DNA from: Mesorhizobium terrae
Lineage (GTDB): Bacteria; Pseudomonadota; Alphaproteobacteria; Rhizobiales; Rhizobiaceae
Direction: 5' to 3'
Assembly (NCBI RefSeq): GCF_008727715.1
Contig: NZ_CP044218.1
Location: 5,253,501 to 5,317,500 of the forward strand
Length of the DNA stretch: 64,000 bases
The notes under the pieces were generated by a model. That model was given only the letters and a program-made list of their open reading frames with translations. It was not told the DNA's origin and made no database searches. A program made the position numbers and the translations under genes. Of the stretch, positions 45,143 through 53,140 are shown piece by piece (positions within the stretch are counted from its first letter, which is position 1; each line of letters opens with the position of its first letter).

Positions 45143-46198
45143 ATGCCATCACTGTCGCCACGCGTGGCGATCGTCGGAGCGTGCCTGTGCTGGGCGCTCG
45201 GGACGATCCTCAGCAAAACCCTGCTTTCCTCGTTTCCACCCGTCACCGTTCTTGTGTTCCAGCTTGCCCCGAGCGTCGTCGCCCTGTGGCTGGCGGTCGG
45301 CGCGACCGGCGCGCCGGTTCCGCCGCAACGGTTGCTGTTGCCGATCGCATTGCTCGGACTGCTCAATCCCGACTGGGCCTATACGTTCAGCATGTTCGGC
45401 CTGACAAGCACGAGCGCCAGCGTGACGACGCTGCTGTGGGCGTTCGAGCCGATCCTGATCCTCGGTCTCGCCTGGACCTTTCTGAAGGAGCCGGTCGACC
45501 GCCAGCTCGCCATGCTGGTCGCGGCCGCCACCATCGGCGTGCTCCTGGTCAGCGGGCTGGTCGCCAGCGGCTCGACGCTTTCGACCGATATCGGCGTCGT
45601 CCTCATCCTTGCCGGTGTATGGTGCTGCGCGATCTACACGGTGCTGGCGCGCAACATCGACGCCGATCCGTTGTTTACCGTCGCCTTGCAACAGACGGTA
45701 GCTTTCGGCTGGATGCTGGCGATCTGGCCGATCGAACTGCGATCGGCGCAAATGCCACCCGTTGCGACAATCCCAATATCGGACATTGCTACGATCATCG
45801 TCTCCGGGCTGCTTTATTACGCCGCCGCCTATTGGCTCTATCTGCGGGCGTTGCGTTCAATGCCGGCAAGCATCGCCGGCAGCTTCTTCAACCTCATTCC
45901 GGTGTTCGGGATCATCGGAGCGTTTGTCTTGCTCGGCGAACGGCTGAGCCCGCCGCAGTGGTGCGGAGCAGTCATGATCGTCGGAGCGGCCATCATCGTG
46001 CTGCGGCGGAACTATGACGCGCCCGGCACGGAAGCGGATCGGCGCGACCCGCAACAAGAAAGACCGCTCTCAATGCTCGACGACCACCAACTCGACGATC
46101 TTGGCATAAGCCATGAACAGGCGGGCGAAATCGATGAGCAGGCAAGACATCGGCACGGACGGTGGGACACCTTCGCCTCAAGGTGGCGATCTCCATGA
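45143..46198 (+). CDS. EamA-family (drug/metabolite) transporter with extra carboxy tail
   Basis: A 351-residue membrane protein with ten hydrophobic segments in two EamA repeats (AIVGACLCWALGTILSKTLL... and LLYYAAAYWLYLRALRSMPASIAGSFFNLIPVFG). EamA proteins usually end just after the last helix (here VLRRNYDAPG). This one continues for about 50 polar residues, including MLDDHQLDDLGIS, which resembles the DUF1127 signature. The second ATG (45143) has GAGGG five bases upstream and is preferred over the ATG at 45131. The substrate is unknown. The stop lies inside the methyltransferase remnant. Confidence 0.85.
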   Translation: MPSLSPRVAIVGACLCWALGTILSKTLLSSFPPVTVLVFQLAPSVVALWLAVGATGAPVPPQRLLLPIALLGLLNPDWAYTFSMFGLTSTSASVTTLLWAFEPILILGLAWTFLKEPVDRQLAMLVAAATIGVLLVSGLVASGSTLSTDIGVVLILAGVWCCAIYTVLARNIDADPLFTVALQQTVAFGWMLAIWPIELRSAQMPPVATIPISDIATIIVSGLLYYAAAYWLYLRALRSMPASIAGSFFNLIPVFGIIGAFVLLGERLSPPQWCGAVMIVGAAIIVLRRNYDAPGTEADRRDPQQERPLSMLDDHQLDDLGISHEQAGEIDEQARHRHGRWDTFASRWRSP

Positions 46199-46292
46199 CG
46201 ACATGGCCGTTCTTGACGCCCATGTAGCCAATCCGGGCGGGCTGGTGAGGCCGCACACCTTCTTCAGGCTATCCGGGCGAGTGCCCGGATAG
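46188..46292 (+). pseudogene. Duplicated 3' end of a methyltransferase gene
   Basis: A 105-base scrap in one frame, reading DLHDDMAVLDAHVANPGGL, then HTFFRLSGRVPG and a TAG stop. It aligns without gaps to the last 105 bases of the intact gene (44725-44829); by hand I count 16 mismatches. No other part of the methyltransferase is present, and its start overlaps the EamA stop. It is a remnant and not a gene. Confidence 0.85.
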
Positions 46293-46302
46293 GCAGCGGC
46301 GA

Positions 46303-46653
46303 TCAGAGCTTGATCACGTATTCCTTGCGAGTCGTTTCAAGCACTTCCCAGCTTCCCTTGAAGCCGGGTCTCAGAACGAAACTGTCGCCGGCACGCACGG
46401 TGCGCGCCTCGCCGCCCTCTTCCGCGATCACCGAGACGCCGGCGAGGATGTGGCAGAACTCCCACTCGTCATACACGATGCGCCATTTGCCGGGGGTCGA
46501 TTCCCAGATGCCGGCGTAAAGGCCGCCATCGCGCTCCTCGGCATTCCAGGTGCGGAATTTCGGATCGCCCGAGACCAGCCGGTCGGGCGCCGGCGCACCA
46601 TGTTCGGGCTCGACGCCGTCGACGGAAACGGAGAGGAATTTCGGCTCGGTCAT
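46303..46653 (-). CDS. Cupin-domain protein (DUF861/EutQ-like)
   Basis: A 116-residue single-cupin protein. The core is TWNAEERDGGLYAGIWESTPGKWRIVYDEWEFCHILAGVSVI followed by VRAGDSFVLRPGFKGSWEV, a DUF861-type cupin like those in ureidoglycine aminohydrolase and EutQ. Metal ligands are reduced (E and H in EFCHIL), so catalysis is uncertain. The ATG (46651-46653) directly follows the terminator hairpin of metY, whose stem contains the likely GGAG ribosome site. Confidence 0.85.
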   Translation of the reverse strand: MTEPKFLSVSVDGVEPEHGAPAPDRLVSGDPKFRTWNAEERDGGLYAGIWESTPGKWRIVYDEWEFCHILAGVSVIAEEGGEARTVRAGDSFVLRPGFKGSWEVLETTRKEYVIKL

Positions 46654-46683
46654 GAAAAAGGCTCCGGTCTGATCCGGAGCCTT
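46654..46683 (-). terminator. Terminator of metY, overlapping the cupin ribosome site
   Basis: The 10-bp stem AAGGCTCCGG / CCGGAGCCTT has a 6-base loop. On the minus strand it is followed by TTTTTC and then at once by the cupin ATG. The only GGAG near that start lies in the stem. Confidence 0.8.
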
Positions 46684-46697
46684 CTGTGCCATGCCAA

Positions 46698-47981
46698 TCA
46701 GGCTTTGGCGAGCGCCTGTTCGAGATCGGCGATGATGTCCTCGATATTCTCGATGCCGACCGACAGGCGCACCGTGTCCGGGCCGGCGCCGGCCGCCACC
46801 TTCTGCTCGTCGGAGAGCTGGCGGTGTGTGGTCGAGGCGGGGTGGATGACCAGCGACTTGGTGTCGCCGATATTTGCGAGGTGCGAGAACAGTTCCAGCC
46901 CCTCGACGAACTTGACGCCGGAATCGTAGCCGCCCTTGAGGCCGAAGGTGAACGCGGCACCGGCGCCAAGCGGCGAATAGCGCTTCTGTAGGGCGTTGTT
47001 CTTGTCAGTCGGCAAGCCGGGATAAGACACCCAGGACACTTTCGGATGCTTTGACAGCCAGGCGGCGACGGCGGCGGCGTTGTCGCAATGGCGCTGCATT
47101 CTGAGCGGCAGCGTCTCCAGCCCGGTCAGGATCAGGAAGGCGTTGAAGGGCGAGATCGCCGGGCCGAAATCGCGCAGGCCAAGCACGCGGGTGGCGATGG
47201 CGAAGGCGAAATTGCCGAAGGTTTCGTGCAGCACCAGCCCGCCATATTCGGGGCGCGGCTCGGACAGCATCGGATATTTGCCGGACTTCGACCAGTCGAA
47301 GGTGCCGCCGTCGACGATGACGCCGCCGATCGAATTGCCGTGGCCGCCGATGAACTTGGTCAGCGAATGGACGACGATGTCGGCGCCGTGCTCGATCGGC
47401 CGCATCAAATAGGGCGTGGCCAGCGTGTTGTCGACGACGAGCGGAATGCCGTGCTTGCGGGCCAGCTCGCCGAGCGCCTCGATGTCGACGAATTCGCCGT
47501 TCGGGTTGGCCAGGCTCTCGGTGAAGATGAATTTGGTCTTCTCGTCGATCTGCTTTTCGAAGGTCGAGAGATCGCTGGTGTCGCCCCAGCGCACTTCCCA
47601 GCCGAAATTCTTGAAGGCATGGCCGAACTGGTTGATCGAACCGCCGTAAAGCCGGCGCGCGGCGACGAAATTCTCGCCCGACTTGAGCAAGGTATGCGCC
47701 ACCAGCAACTGCGCGGCATGGCCGGACGCCACGGCAAGTGCGGCCGTGCCGCCTTCGAGTGCGGCGACGCGCTCCTCCAGCACCGCCTGCGTCGGGTTCA
47801 TGATGCGGGTGTAGATGTTGCCGAACGCCTTCAGGCCGAACAGCGAGGCGGCGTGGTCGGCATCGTCGAAGACATAGGAGGTGGTCTGGTAGATCGGCGT
47901 GGCGCGGGCGCCGGTGGCCGGATCGGGTTTGGCGCCGGCGTGAACCGCGAGCGTGTTGAAACCGGGTGCGCGCTGGCTCAT
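46698..47981 (-). CDS. metY: O-acetylhomoserine sulfhydrylase
   Basis: PLP enzyme making homocysteine from O-acetylhomoserine and sulfide, in methionine synthesis. The 427-residue protein has the family start NTLAVHAGAKPDPATGARATPIYQTTSYVF, the PLP lysine K209 in HSLTKFIGGHGNSIGG, and DSGVKFVEGLELFSHLANIGD with the MetY-type carboxy end. AGGAGG precedes the ATG at a good distance. I looked for a SAM-II riboswitch upstream and saw none. It is followed by a terminator. Confidence 0.93.
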   Translation of the reverse strand: MSQRAPGFNTLAVHAGAKPDPATGARATPIYQTTSYVFDDADHAASLFGLKAFGNIYTRIMNPTQAVLEERVAALEGGTAALAVASGHAAQLLVAHTLLKSGENFVAARRLYGGSINQFGHAFKNFGWEVRWGDTSDLSTFEKQIDEKTKFIFTESLANPNGEFVDIEALGELARKHGIPLVVDNTLATPYLMRPIEHGADIVVHSLTKFIGGHGNSIGGVIVDGGTFDWSKSGKYPMLSEPRPEYGGLVLHETFGNFAFAIATRVLGLRDFGPAISPFNAFLILTGLETLPLRMQRHCDNAAAVAAWLSKHPKVSWVSYPGLPTDKNNALQKRYSPLGAGAAFTFGLKGGYDSGVKFVEGLELFSHLANIGDTKSLVIHPASTTHRQLSDEQKVAAGAGPDTVRLSVGIENIEDIIADLEQALAKA

Positions 47982-48127
47982 CGAAAACCTCCTGAAATAG
48001 CCCCTGAAAATCGCCGGGCATTCTTGGGCGAGCGGCGCGCTGAAAGCAAAGAAGATTTTGCCCCTGGACCGCTATTTTTCGAACAGCGGGCCAACGTTTC
48101 GACGCAACCGCGAAAAAACGTTCCGGA

Positions 48128-48649
48128 TTACTTCTGGCGCACGCCGAAACTCTGGAACCCGGAACGCATGATCGGCCTTTTGGACGACAGCACGCCGGAA
48201 TTGACGCCGGTCCAGCCGATCTCGCCGGACAGGCGGCCATATTCGATCTTGGGGCAGCGGTTCATCACCACCTTGATGCCGGCGGCTTCCGCCTTGGCGG
48301 CCGCCTCGTCGTGGCGCACGCCAAGCTGCATCCAGATCACCTTGGGCAGCGGGTCGAGCGCCAGCACCTCGTCGACGATGCCGGGCACCGCCGCAGGGGC
48401 GCGGAAAATGTCGACCATGTCGATCGGCTCGGGGATGTCGGCCAGCCTGGCATAGGTCAAACGGCCGAGGATTTCCTTGCCGGCATGGCCGGGATTGATC
48501 GGGAACACCGAAAAACCCTTGGCCAGCATGTATTTCAGCACGAACCAGCTCGGCCGCACGTCGTTGGCCGAGGCGCCGACCATGGCGATGGTCTTCACCG
48601 AATTCAGGATGCCGGCGATGTAGGCGTTGTCATAGGTATCGTGTTTCAT
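48128..48649 (-). CDS. CoA-binding-domain protein (YccU-like)
   Basis: A 173-residue protein with a Rossmann CoA-binding domain related to succinyl-CoA ligase alpha: KTIAMVGASANDVRPSWFVLKYMLAKGFSVFPINPGHAGKEILG and the VDIFRAPAAVPGIVDE segment. YccU-type proteins have no settled function. The ATG overlaps the stop of the upstream GNAT gene by four bases, so the two are coupled. It lies 146 bases upstream of metY on the same strand. Confidence 0.88.
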   Translation of the reverse strand: MKHDTYDNAYIAGILNSVKTIAMVGASANDVRPSWFVLKYMLAKGFSVFPINPGHAGKEILGRLTYARLADIPEPIDMVDIFRAPAAVPGIVDEVLALDPLPKVIWMQLGVRHDEAAAKAEAAGIKVVMNRCPKIEYGRLSGEIGWTGVNSGVLSSKRPIMRSGFQSFGVRQK

Positions 48650-49410
48650 GCTGCATCCGGTGCGAAGCGGTAGTGATAGCTGTAGAGTTCGGTGTTGAAG
48701 CCCAACGCCCGGTAAACCGCAAGAGCCGGATGGTTGTCGGCCACAACCTGCAGGCAGGCCTTGTCGGCGCCGGCGCCTTGCGCCCAGTTCATCAGCGCGC
48801 CGACCGTGCGCCTGGCGAGCCCCTTGCCGCGATGATCGGGATGAGTGGCGACCGATTCGACCACCAGCATGCCATGGCAGAGTACGCCATAGGCGATGGA
48901 GGCGGTGCGCCCGCCGGCGCGCGATGAAGCGAAGGCCTTGGGCAGGCCGATCGATGCCACCATGTCGCGGAAAATCAGCGGGTCCTTGGCCAGCCGGTCG
49001 CGCAGGTCGAACCAGCTTTCGGTCGGCTCCGTGGTCACGACAGTAGCCTCGGCATCCAGCGCGGATTGGCCGGCCAGCAAGGCAAGCAGCGTGCGCGTGC
49101 TGGCCTCGATGGTGTAGCCGCGCCGGTCGAGCTCGGTGGAAATCTCGCGGGTGAAATCGGTGAGGCGAAACACCGGCATTTGGCGAAAGCCGCGATAGAA
49201 GGTCTCGACGCGGTCGATCAGACCGGCATCGCAATGGCGCTCGCCGGCAAGCGGGTTGGCTGAATTAGTGCGCCGGATGCCGCCGCCCGAACGCCTGAGC
49301 AGCCAGCCGTCGGCAAGTTGCTCGACCGCCGCCGGCCATGCCTGCCGGCACGCCTCCTCGACATGCCAGACGGTGTTGGGCCGGATATCGAGGACGGGGC
49401 TGTTTTTCAT
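48646..49410 (-). CDS. GNAT-family N-acetyltransferase
   Basis: A 254-residue two-part GNAT protein. The carboxy half carries the acetyl-CoA motif VESVATHPDHRGKGLARRTVGALMNWA, then ACLQVVADNHPALAVYRALGF. The amino half (EEACRQAWPAAVEQLADGWLLRRSGGGIRRTNSANP) is typical of a GNAT subfamily of unknown substrate. The ATG at 49408-49410 is where homology starts. It is coupled to the CoA-binding gene by an ATGA overlap. Confidence 0.87.
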   Translation of the reverse strand: MKNSPVLDIRPNTVWHVEEACRQAWPAAVEQLADGWLLRRSGGGIRRTNSANPLAGERHCDAGLIDRVETFYRGFRQMPVFRLTDFTREISTELDRRGYTIEASTRTLLALLAGQSALDAEATVVTTEPTESWFDLRDRLAKDPLIFRDMVASIGLPKAFASSRAGGRTASIAYGVLCHGMLVVESVATHPDHRGKGLARRTVGALMNWAQGAGADKACLQVVADNHPALAVYRALGFNTELYSYHYRFAPDAA

Positions 49411-49465
49411 GCGGGACAAGTCGCCAGGAGATGCGAAACGAACGACACGGCCACAGCCGGCCGCT

Positions 49466-50284
49466 TCACTCGCCCTTCCACTCCGGCTGCCGCTTGCCGA
49501 TGAAGGCGCTGATGCCTTCTTCCGCATCGCGCGCCAGCATGTTGTCCACCATCACGCGGCCAGCATAGGCATAGGCGTCTGAAAGCCCCATTTCCGCCTG
49601 ACGGTAGAAGGCTTCCTTGCCGGTTTGGATGGTCAAAGGCGATTTCGAAGCAATGGTTTGCGCGTATTTGGTCACGACCTGATTCAAGTATTCGCGCGGC
49701 ACGATGCGGTTGACGAGACCGAAATCCTTGGCGGTGGTGGCATCGATGGTCTCGCCGGTTAAAAGCATTTCCATCGCCTGCTTGCGCGAGACGTTGCGCG
49801 ACAGCGCCACCATCGGCGTCGAGCAGAACAGGCCGATGTTGACGCCCGGCGTGCAGAAGGTCGCCTCGTGCGAGGCTATCGCCAGGTCGCAGCTTGCGAC
49901 CAGTTGCAGGCCGGCGGCGGTGGCCAACCCGTCGACCGCCGCGATCACGGGCTTCGGATGATGCACGATAGTCTGCATCAGCGCCGAGCAGGCGGCGAAG
50001 GTCTTTTCGAAAAACGCCCTGCCCCGGTCGGCTTCGCCGCGATGCGCGGTGAGTTCCTTGAGATCATGCCCGGCGCAGAACACCTTGCCCGAGGCGGCCA
50101 GGATGATGACACGCACGGAACGATCGTCGCGCAGCCGGTCGAGCTCGGCCTGCAGGGCGGCCATCACCGAAAGCGACAGCGCATTGGCCGGCGGGCTCGC
50201 CAGCGTCAGCCTTGCGATGCCATTGGCCTGTTCGGCAAACACGGGCCCGGCAGGCTCGGTCTTGATGGCGACGATTTCGGCCAC
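49466..50284 (-). CDS. Enoyl-CoA hydratase/isomerase-family protein
   Basis: A 272-residue crotonase-fold protein. The oxyanion-hole segments are present: VFCAGHDLKEL and ATAAGLQLVASCDLAIAS. The usual catalytic Glu of the second loop (after GVNIGL) is replaced in FCSTPMVALSRN, a pattern found in the ECHDC3-like subgroup, so hydratase activity is uncertain. The start is a GTG at 50282-50284 with GGAG upstream (GCGGAGATCACGC). It is 55 bases upstream of the GNAT gene. Confidence 0.88.
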   Translation of the reverse strand: MAEIVAIKTEPAGPVFAEQANGIARLTLASPPANALSLSVMAALQAELDRLRDDRSVRVIILAASGKVFCAGHDLKELTAHRGEADRGRAFFEKTFAACSALMQTIVHHPKPVIAAVDGLATAAGLQLVASCDLAIASHEATFCTPGVNIGLFCSTPMVALSRNVSRKQAMEMLLTGETIDATTAKDFGLVNRIVPREYLNQVVTKYAQTIASKSPLTIQTGKEAFYRQAEMGLSDAYAYAGRVMVDNMLARDAEEGISAFIGKRQPEWKGE

Positions 50285-50452
50285 GCGTGATCTCCGCAAT
50301 TCATTCAGTCGGCGGCGACGGCCACCATGGAACAAAAGAACTAGCACGCTGCCGGTTGAAGGAAAGGCTTCCGCCGTGCTTTCTCACCCCTGCAAGATCA
50401 TAACAGGCGCCGAATAGCCACCCATGCGCCACGACAGCAAACGGACCATGCC

Positions 50453-50893
50453 ATGCCGAAGCAGGACAATCTGAAGCCAGTGCTGACGGCGCAAGAGGTC
50501 AATGCATTGCTGAAATCAGTCTATCCGCAACTCAACAACGACCTTCAGGCCTATGAGGCGGTCGACGTCTTTCCCGGCGGCTGCACGGTCAGGCTCAACG
50601 CCGACGAAAGACACCTGCGCCCCGGCGGCACGGTGTCCGGCCCCTGCCTGTTCACGCTGGCCGACATCGGCGGTTATGTCTGCGTGCTCTCGCATGCCGG
50701 GCCGGACGCGCTGTCCGTCACCACCAATCTCAACATCAACTTCATGCGCAAGGCCGAGGCCGGGCCGATCGACGGCCATTGCCGTATCCTGAAGCTCGGC
50801 AAGAACCTGATGGTCTACGACATCGATATCGTCGCCGGCGGCCACACGATCGCGCACGCGACCGGCACCTATTCGATCCCGCCGAAGCGCTGA
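50453..50893 (+). CDS. PaaI-family hotdog thioesterase
   Basis: A 146-residue hotdog-fold thioesterase. The core helix and strand are RHLRPGGTVSGPCLFTLADIGGYVCVLSH followed by ALSVTTNLNINFMRKAEAGPIDGHCRILKLGKNLMVYDIDI, as in the PaaI/YbgC group. It probably hydrolyses an acyl-CoA; the substrate is unknown. It is divergent from the enoyl-CoA hydratase-like gene, so the two might take part in the same fatty or aromatic acid metabolism. Confidence 0.87.
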   Translation: MPKQDNLKPVLTAQEVNALLKSVYPQLNNDLQAYEAVDVFPGGCTVRLNADERHLRPGGTVSGPCLFTLADIGGYVCVLSHAGPDALSVTTNLNINFMRKAEAGPIDGHCRILKLGKNLMVYDIDIVAGGHTIAHATGTYSIPPKR

Positions 50894-50917
50894 GCGAGGC
50901 TTTCACGCCGTAGACCT

Positions 50918-50998
50918 CCCCCGATTTCGAGAGAGGTGTCGCCAAAGGCGACCGAGGGGCACGACGCTTCTCCAATCAGACGTAGCGCCCCTCCGCCT
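50918..50998. repeat. Fragment of a common Mesorhizobium-type intergenic repeat
   Basis: CTCCCCCGATTTCGAG, GGTGTCGCC...GGCGACC, GAGGGGC...GCCCCTC form nested inverted pairs between two convergent genes. The outer arms are of the same GAGGGGC type as the RIME-like element at 4148. The assignment is by resemblance only. Confidence 0.45.
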
Positions 50999-51015
50999 AG
51001 GCCGGCACTACCTCG

Positions 51016-51873
51016 TCACGCCGCTCGAGCCTGAAGCCTTCCCGCGATAGCGCCGATCGAATCCTCCAGCGAACGCGGCTTTTTGCCGGACAGAAGCTCG
51101 ACGGAGTCGGTGACGGCGGCGACCCAGCCCTCGGCGACGGGATGAAAGATCGCGGCCAGAAGCTCGGCATAGCCCTGCGACAACCCGTTGCGGACGGTAT
51201 CCGCGACGAAGGTGCGGTCGTCGACGGAACGGTATTGGATCGTGCGTCCGAGCGCGTTCGACAACAGCGCGGCCGCCTCGACATAACCGTAGGCCTTGGA
51301 ACCGGTGAGCGCGAAGGCTTTGCCGTCGTGCCGGTCGCTGGTCAGCGCGCCGGCGGCGGCGGCGGCGATGTCGCGGGCATCGATGAAGCTCGTCTTGCCC
51401 TCGCCGGCGGGAACGCGGATTTCGCCGGCCTGGACGCCAGCCGCCCAATAGGTCGCGAAATTGTCGCTGAACCAGTTGGGCCGCAGAATGACGAACGGCG
51501 CGCCGGAGCGTTCGAGCCGCAATTCCAGCTGCCGGAACGGGATGGCGTCCGAGGCATCGACACCGATCGCCGTCTGCAACACGACCTTGATGTTGCGCGT
51601 GGCGGCTGCTTCGACGACGGGGCCGAGCAGGCCGACCTGGTCGAGATAACCGGTCGGCGACACCGCATAGATGCGGTCGACGCCTTCCAGCGCCGGCTCC
51701 AGGCCGCGCGGGTCGCTGAGGTCCAGCCGCACAGCTTCGGCACCGGCGGACAGAGCAGGCGTGGCGCTGCGGCTCGCTGCCTTGACCTTCTCGCCCTTGC
51801 CGAGGAGTTCGGCCACCAGCGGCGCGCCGACATTGCCGGTGGCAGCCAGAACCAGGATTTTTCCTTTGGACAT
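51016..51873 (-). CDS. NmrA/QorB-like NAD(P)H-dependent quinone oxidoreductase
   Basis: A 285-residue SDR/NmrA-type protein. The NAD(P)-binding motif is ILVLAATGNVGAPLVAELL. It also has VVLQTAIGVDASD, FVILRPNWFSDNFATYW and SFIDARDIAAAAAGAL. It resembles E. coli YtfG (QorB), and, as there, the gene is divergent from an HxlR-family regulator. The role is probably reduction of quinones or detoxification of an electrophile. A GC-rich repeat fragment lies downstream. Confidence 0.85.
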   Translation of the reverse strand: MSKGKILVLAATGNVGAPLVAELLGKGEKVKAASRSATPALSAGAEAVRLDLSDPRGLEPALEGVDRIYAVSPTGYLDQVGLLGPVVEAAATRNIKVVLQTAIGVDASDAIPFRQLELRLERSGAPFVILRPNWFSDNFATYWAAGVQAGEIRVPAGEGKTSFIDARDIAAAAAGALTSDRHDGKAFALTGSKAYGYVEAAALLSNALGRTIQYRSVDDRTFVADTVRNGLSQGYAELLAAIFHPVAEGWVAAVTDSVELLSGKKPRSLEDSIGAIAGRLQARAA

Positions 51874-51984
51874 ATCAAGCTCCTTGACGCTTTCTTTTGG
51901 AAAGTGGGTTTCAAACGGAAGCTTGTTAGCGACTGGATAGCTGGGTAAAAAGAGAGCACTTCGCGGTTACAAGGTGCCGCCGCC

Positions 51985-51999
51985 GGTATGCAGGTTACC
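51985..51999. promoter_or_regulatory. Candidate HxlR operator
   Basis: GGTA-N7-TACC is a short palindrome, and a second GGTTAC stands 20 bases to the left (51965-51970). Both lie in the divergent region between the quinone reductase and its HxlR regulator. HxlR dimers bind such short inverted repeats. Support is positional only. Confidence 0.4.
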
Positions 52000-52028
52000 A
52001 GCAGGAAATCGCCTTCAAGGGATGCCCG

Positions 52029-52457
52029 ATGCGCAAATACGATGTCTATGCCGAGAATTGCCCGACAAGGCTCCTGCTCGACCACATCGCCGACAAATGG
52101 ACGGCACTTGTGTTGTGGAAGATCTCGCGGGAGCCGGTGCGCTTCAACCAGTTGCGGCGCGACGTCGAGGGCATCTCGACCAAGGTGCTGTCGCAGACGC
52201 TGAAACGGCTCGGCCGCGACGGGCTGATCCTACGTGAGGTCTTCCCCACAGTGCCGGTGACGGTGGAGTATTCGATCACCCCGCTTGGCAGGACGCTTTC
52301 GGAGAAGCTCTCCACCATCACGGAATGGGCCGAAGCCAACATCGATGCGGTGCTGGCGGCGCAGGATCGCTTCGACCGAGATTGCGCCTGCGCCGACAAT
52401 GCGGTCACGGCCAATGGTGCCAAACGCGGGCTCATCCAGCCCGCCGGGATGAGGTAA
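52029..52457 (+). CDS. HxlR-family transcriptional regulator
   Basis: A 142-residue winged-helix regulator of the HxlR family: NCPTRLLLDHIADKWTALVLWKISREPVRFNQLRRDVEGISTKVLSQTLKRLGRDGLI. A conserved Cys (C11) near the start is the usual redox- or electrophile-sensing residue in YodB/QorR-type members. It likely controls the divergent quinone oxidoreductase. The carboxy end has two further Cys (DCACAD). Confidence 0.92.
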   Translation: MRKYDVYAENCPTRLLLDHIADKWTALVLWKISREPVRFNQLRRDVEGISTKVLSQTLKRLGRDGLILREVFPTVPVTVEYSITPLGRTLSEKLSTITEWAEANIDAVLAAQDRFDRDCACADNAVTANGAKRGLIQPAGMR

Positions 52458-52524
52458 AATAATACCTTTTTCATAACATGCTGTTTTTGAATGAATTTTC
52501 GGCGCGATGGCCACTTTTCGCGCC

Positions 52525-52553
52525 TTGACGGGGGCGTCACCCTCCCCTATAAG
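52525..52553 (+). promoter_or_regulatory. Promoter of rplM-rpsI
   Basis: TTGACG, a 17-base spacer and TATAAG form a near-consensus sigma-70 promoter. It lies about 125 bases upstream of the rplM ATG. Confidence 0.75.
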
Positions 52554-52566
52554 CCCATCCAAAGCA

Positions 52567-52590
52567 GCGGCCCGTAAAGGCCGCCGTTTT
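52567..52590 (+). promoter_or_regulatory. Leader hairpin upstream of rplM
   Basis: The stem GCGGCC / GGCCGC with loop CGTAAA is followed by CGTTTT. It would form just after the start of the mRNA. It may be an attenuator or a binding site for a ribosomal protein; neither is proved. Confidence 0.45.
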
Positions 52591-52676
52591 GTTATTGACC
52601 AAGGGCTCCGGCCTCTTGCCAATAAAAGCAACAAGAAACGCCTTCTTTTGAAGGTCCCAAACGAAAGCATGTAACC

Positions 52677-53138
52677 ATGGCAACCTTTTCGCAGAAGCCT
52701 GCGGACGTGGTGAAGAAGTGGGTGCTGATCGATGCCGAGGGTCTCGTCGTCGGCCGTCTCGCCTCCATCGTCGCCAACATCCTCCGCGGCAAGAACAAGC
52801 CCACCTTCACGCCCCATGTCGACGATGGCGACAACGTCATCATCATCAACGCCGACAAGGTCGCGTTCACCGGCAAGAAGTACACCGACAAGGTCTACTA
52901 CTGGCACACCGGCCACCCCGGCGGCATCAAGGAGCGCACCGCGCGCCAGCTGCTCGAAGGCCGTTTCCCGGAGCGCGTCGTCGAGAAGGCGGTTGAACGC
53001 ATGATCCCGCGCGGCCCGCTCGGCCGTCGCCAGATGAAGAACCTCCGCGTCTATGCTGGCGCCGAGCATCCGCACACCGCCCAGCAGCCTGTGACGCTCG
53101 ACGTCGGCGCGCTGAACGCCAAGAACAAGAGGGCTTGA
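52677..53138 (+). CDS. rplM: 50S ribosomal protein L13
   Basis: Large-subunit ribosomal protein of early assembly. The 153-residue protein has [25 protein letters not shown] and the conserved [22 protein letters not shown]...[18 protein letters not shown]. Length and sequence are normal. It starts the conserved rplM-rpsI operon and is separated from rpsI by two bases. Confidence 0.98.
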   Translation: MATFSQKPADVVKKWVLIDAEGLVVGRLASIVANILRGKNKPTFTPHVDDGDNVIIINADKVAFTGKKYTDKVYYWHTGHPGGIKERTARQLLEGRFPERVVEKAVERMIPRGPLGRRQMKNLRVYAGAEHPHTAQQPVTLDVGALNAKNKRA

Positions 53139-53140
53139 TA

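Noticed and set aside
47982..48127. Possible SAM-II riboswitch upstream of metY
   Set aside because: SAM-II motifs are common before rhizobial methionine genes, but the conserved pseudoknot bases (GTGATTTG-type and AAGTCGCTAAAG-type) are not present here.
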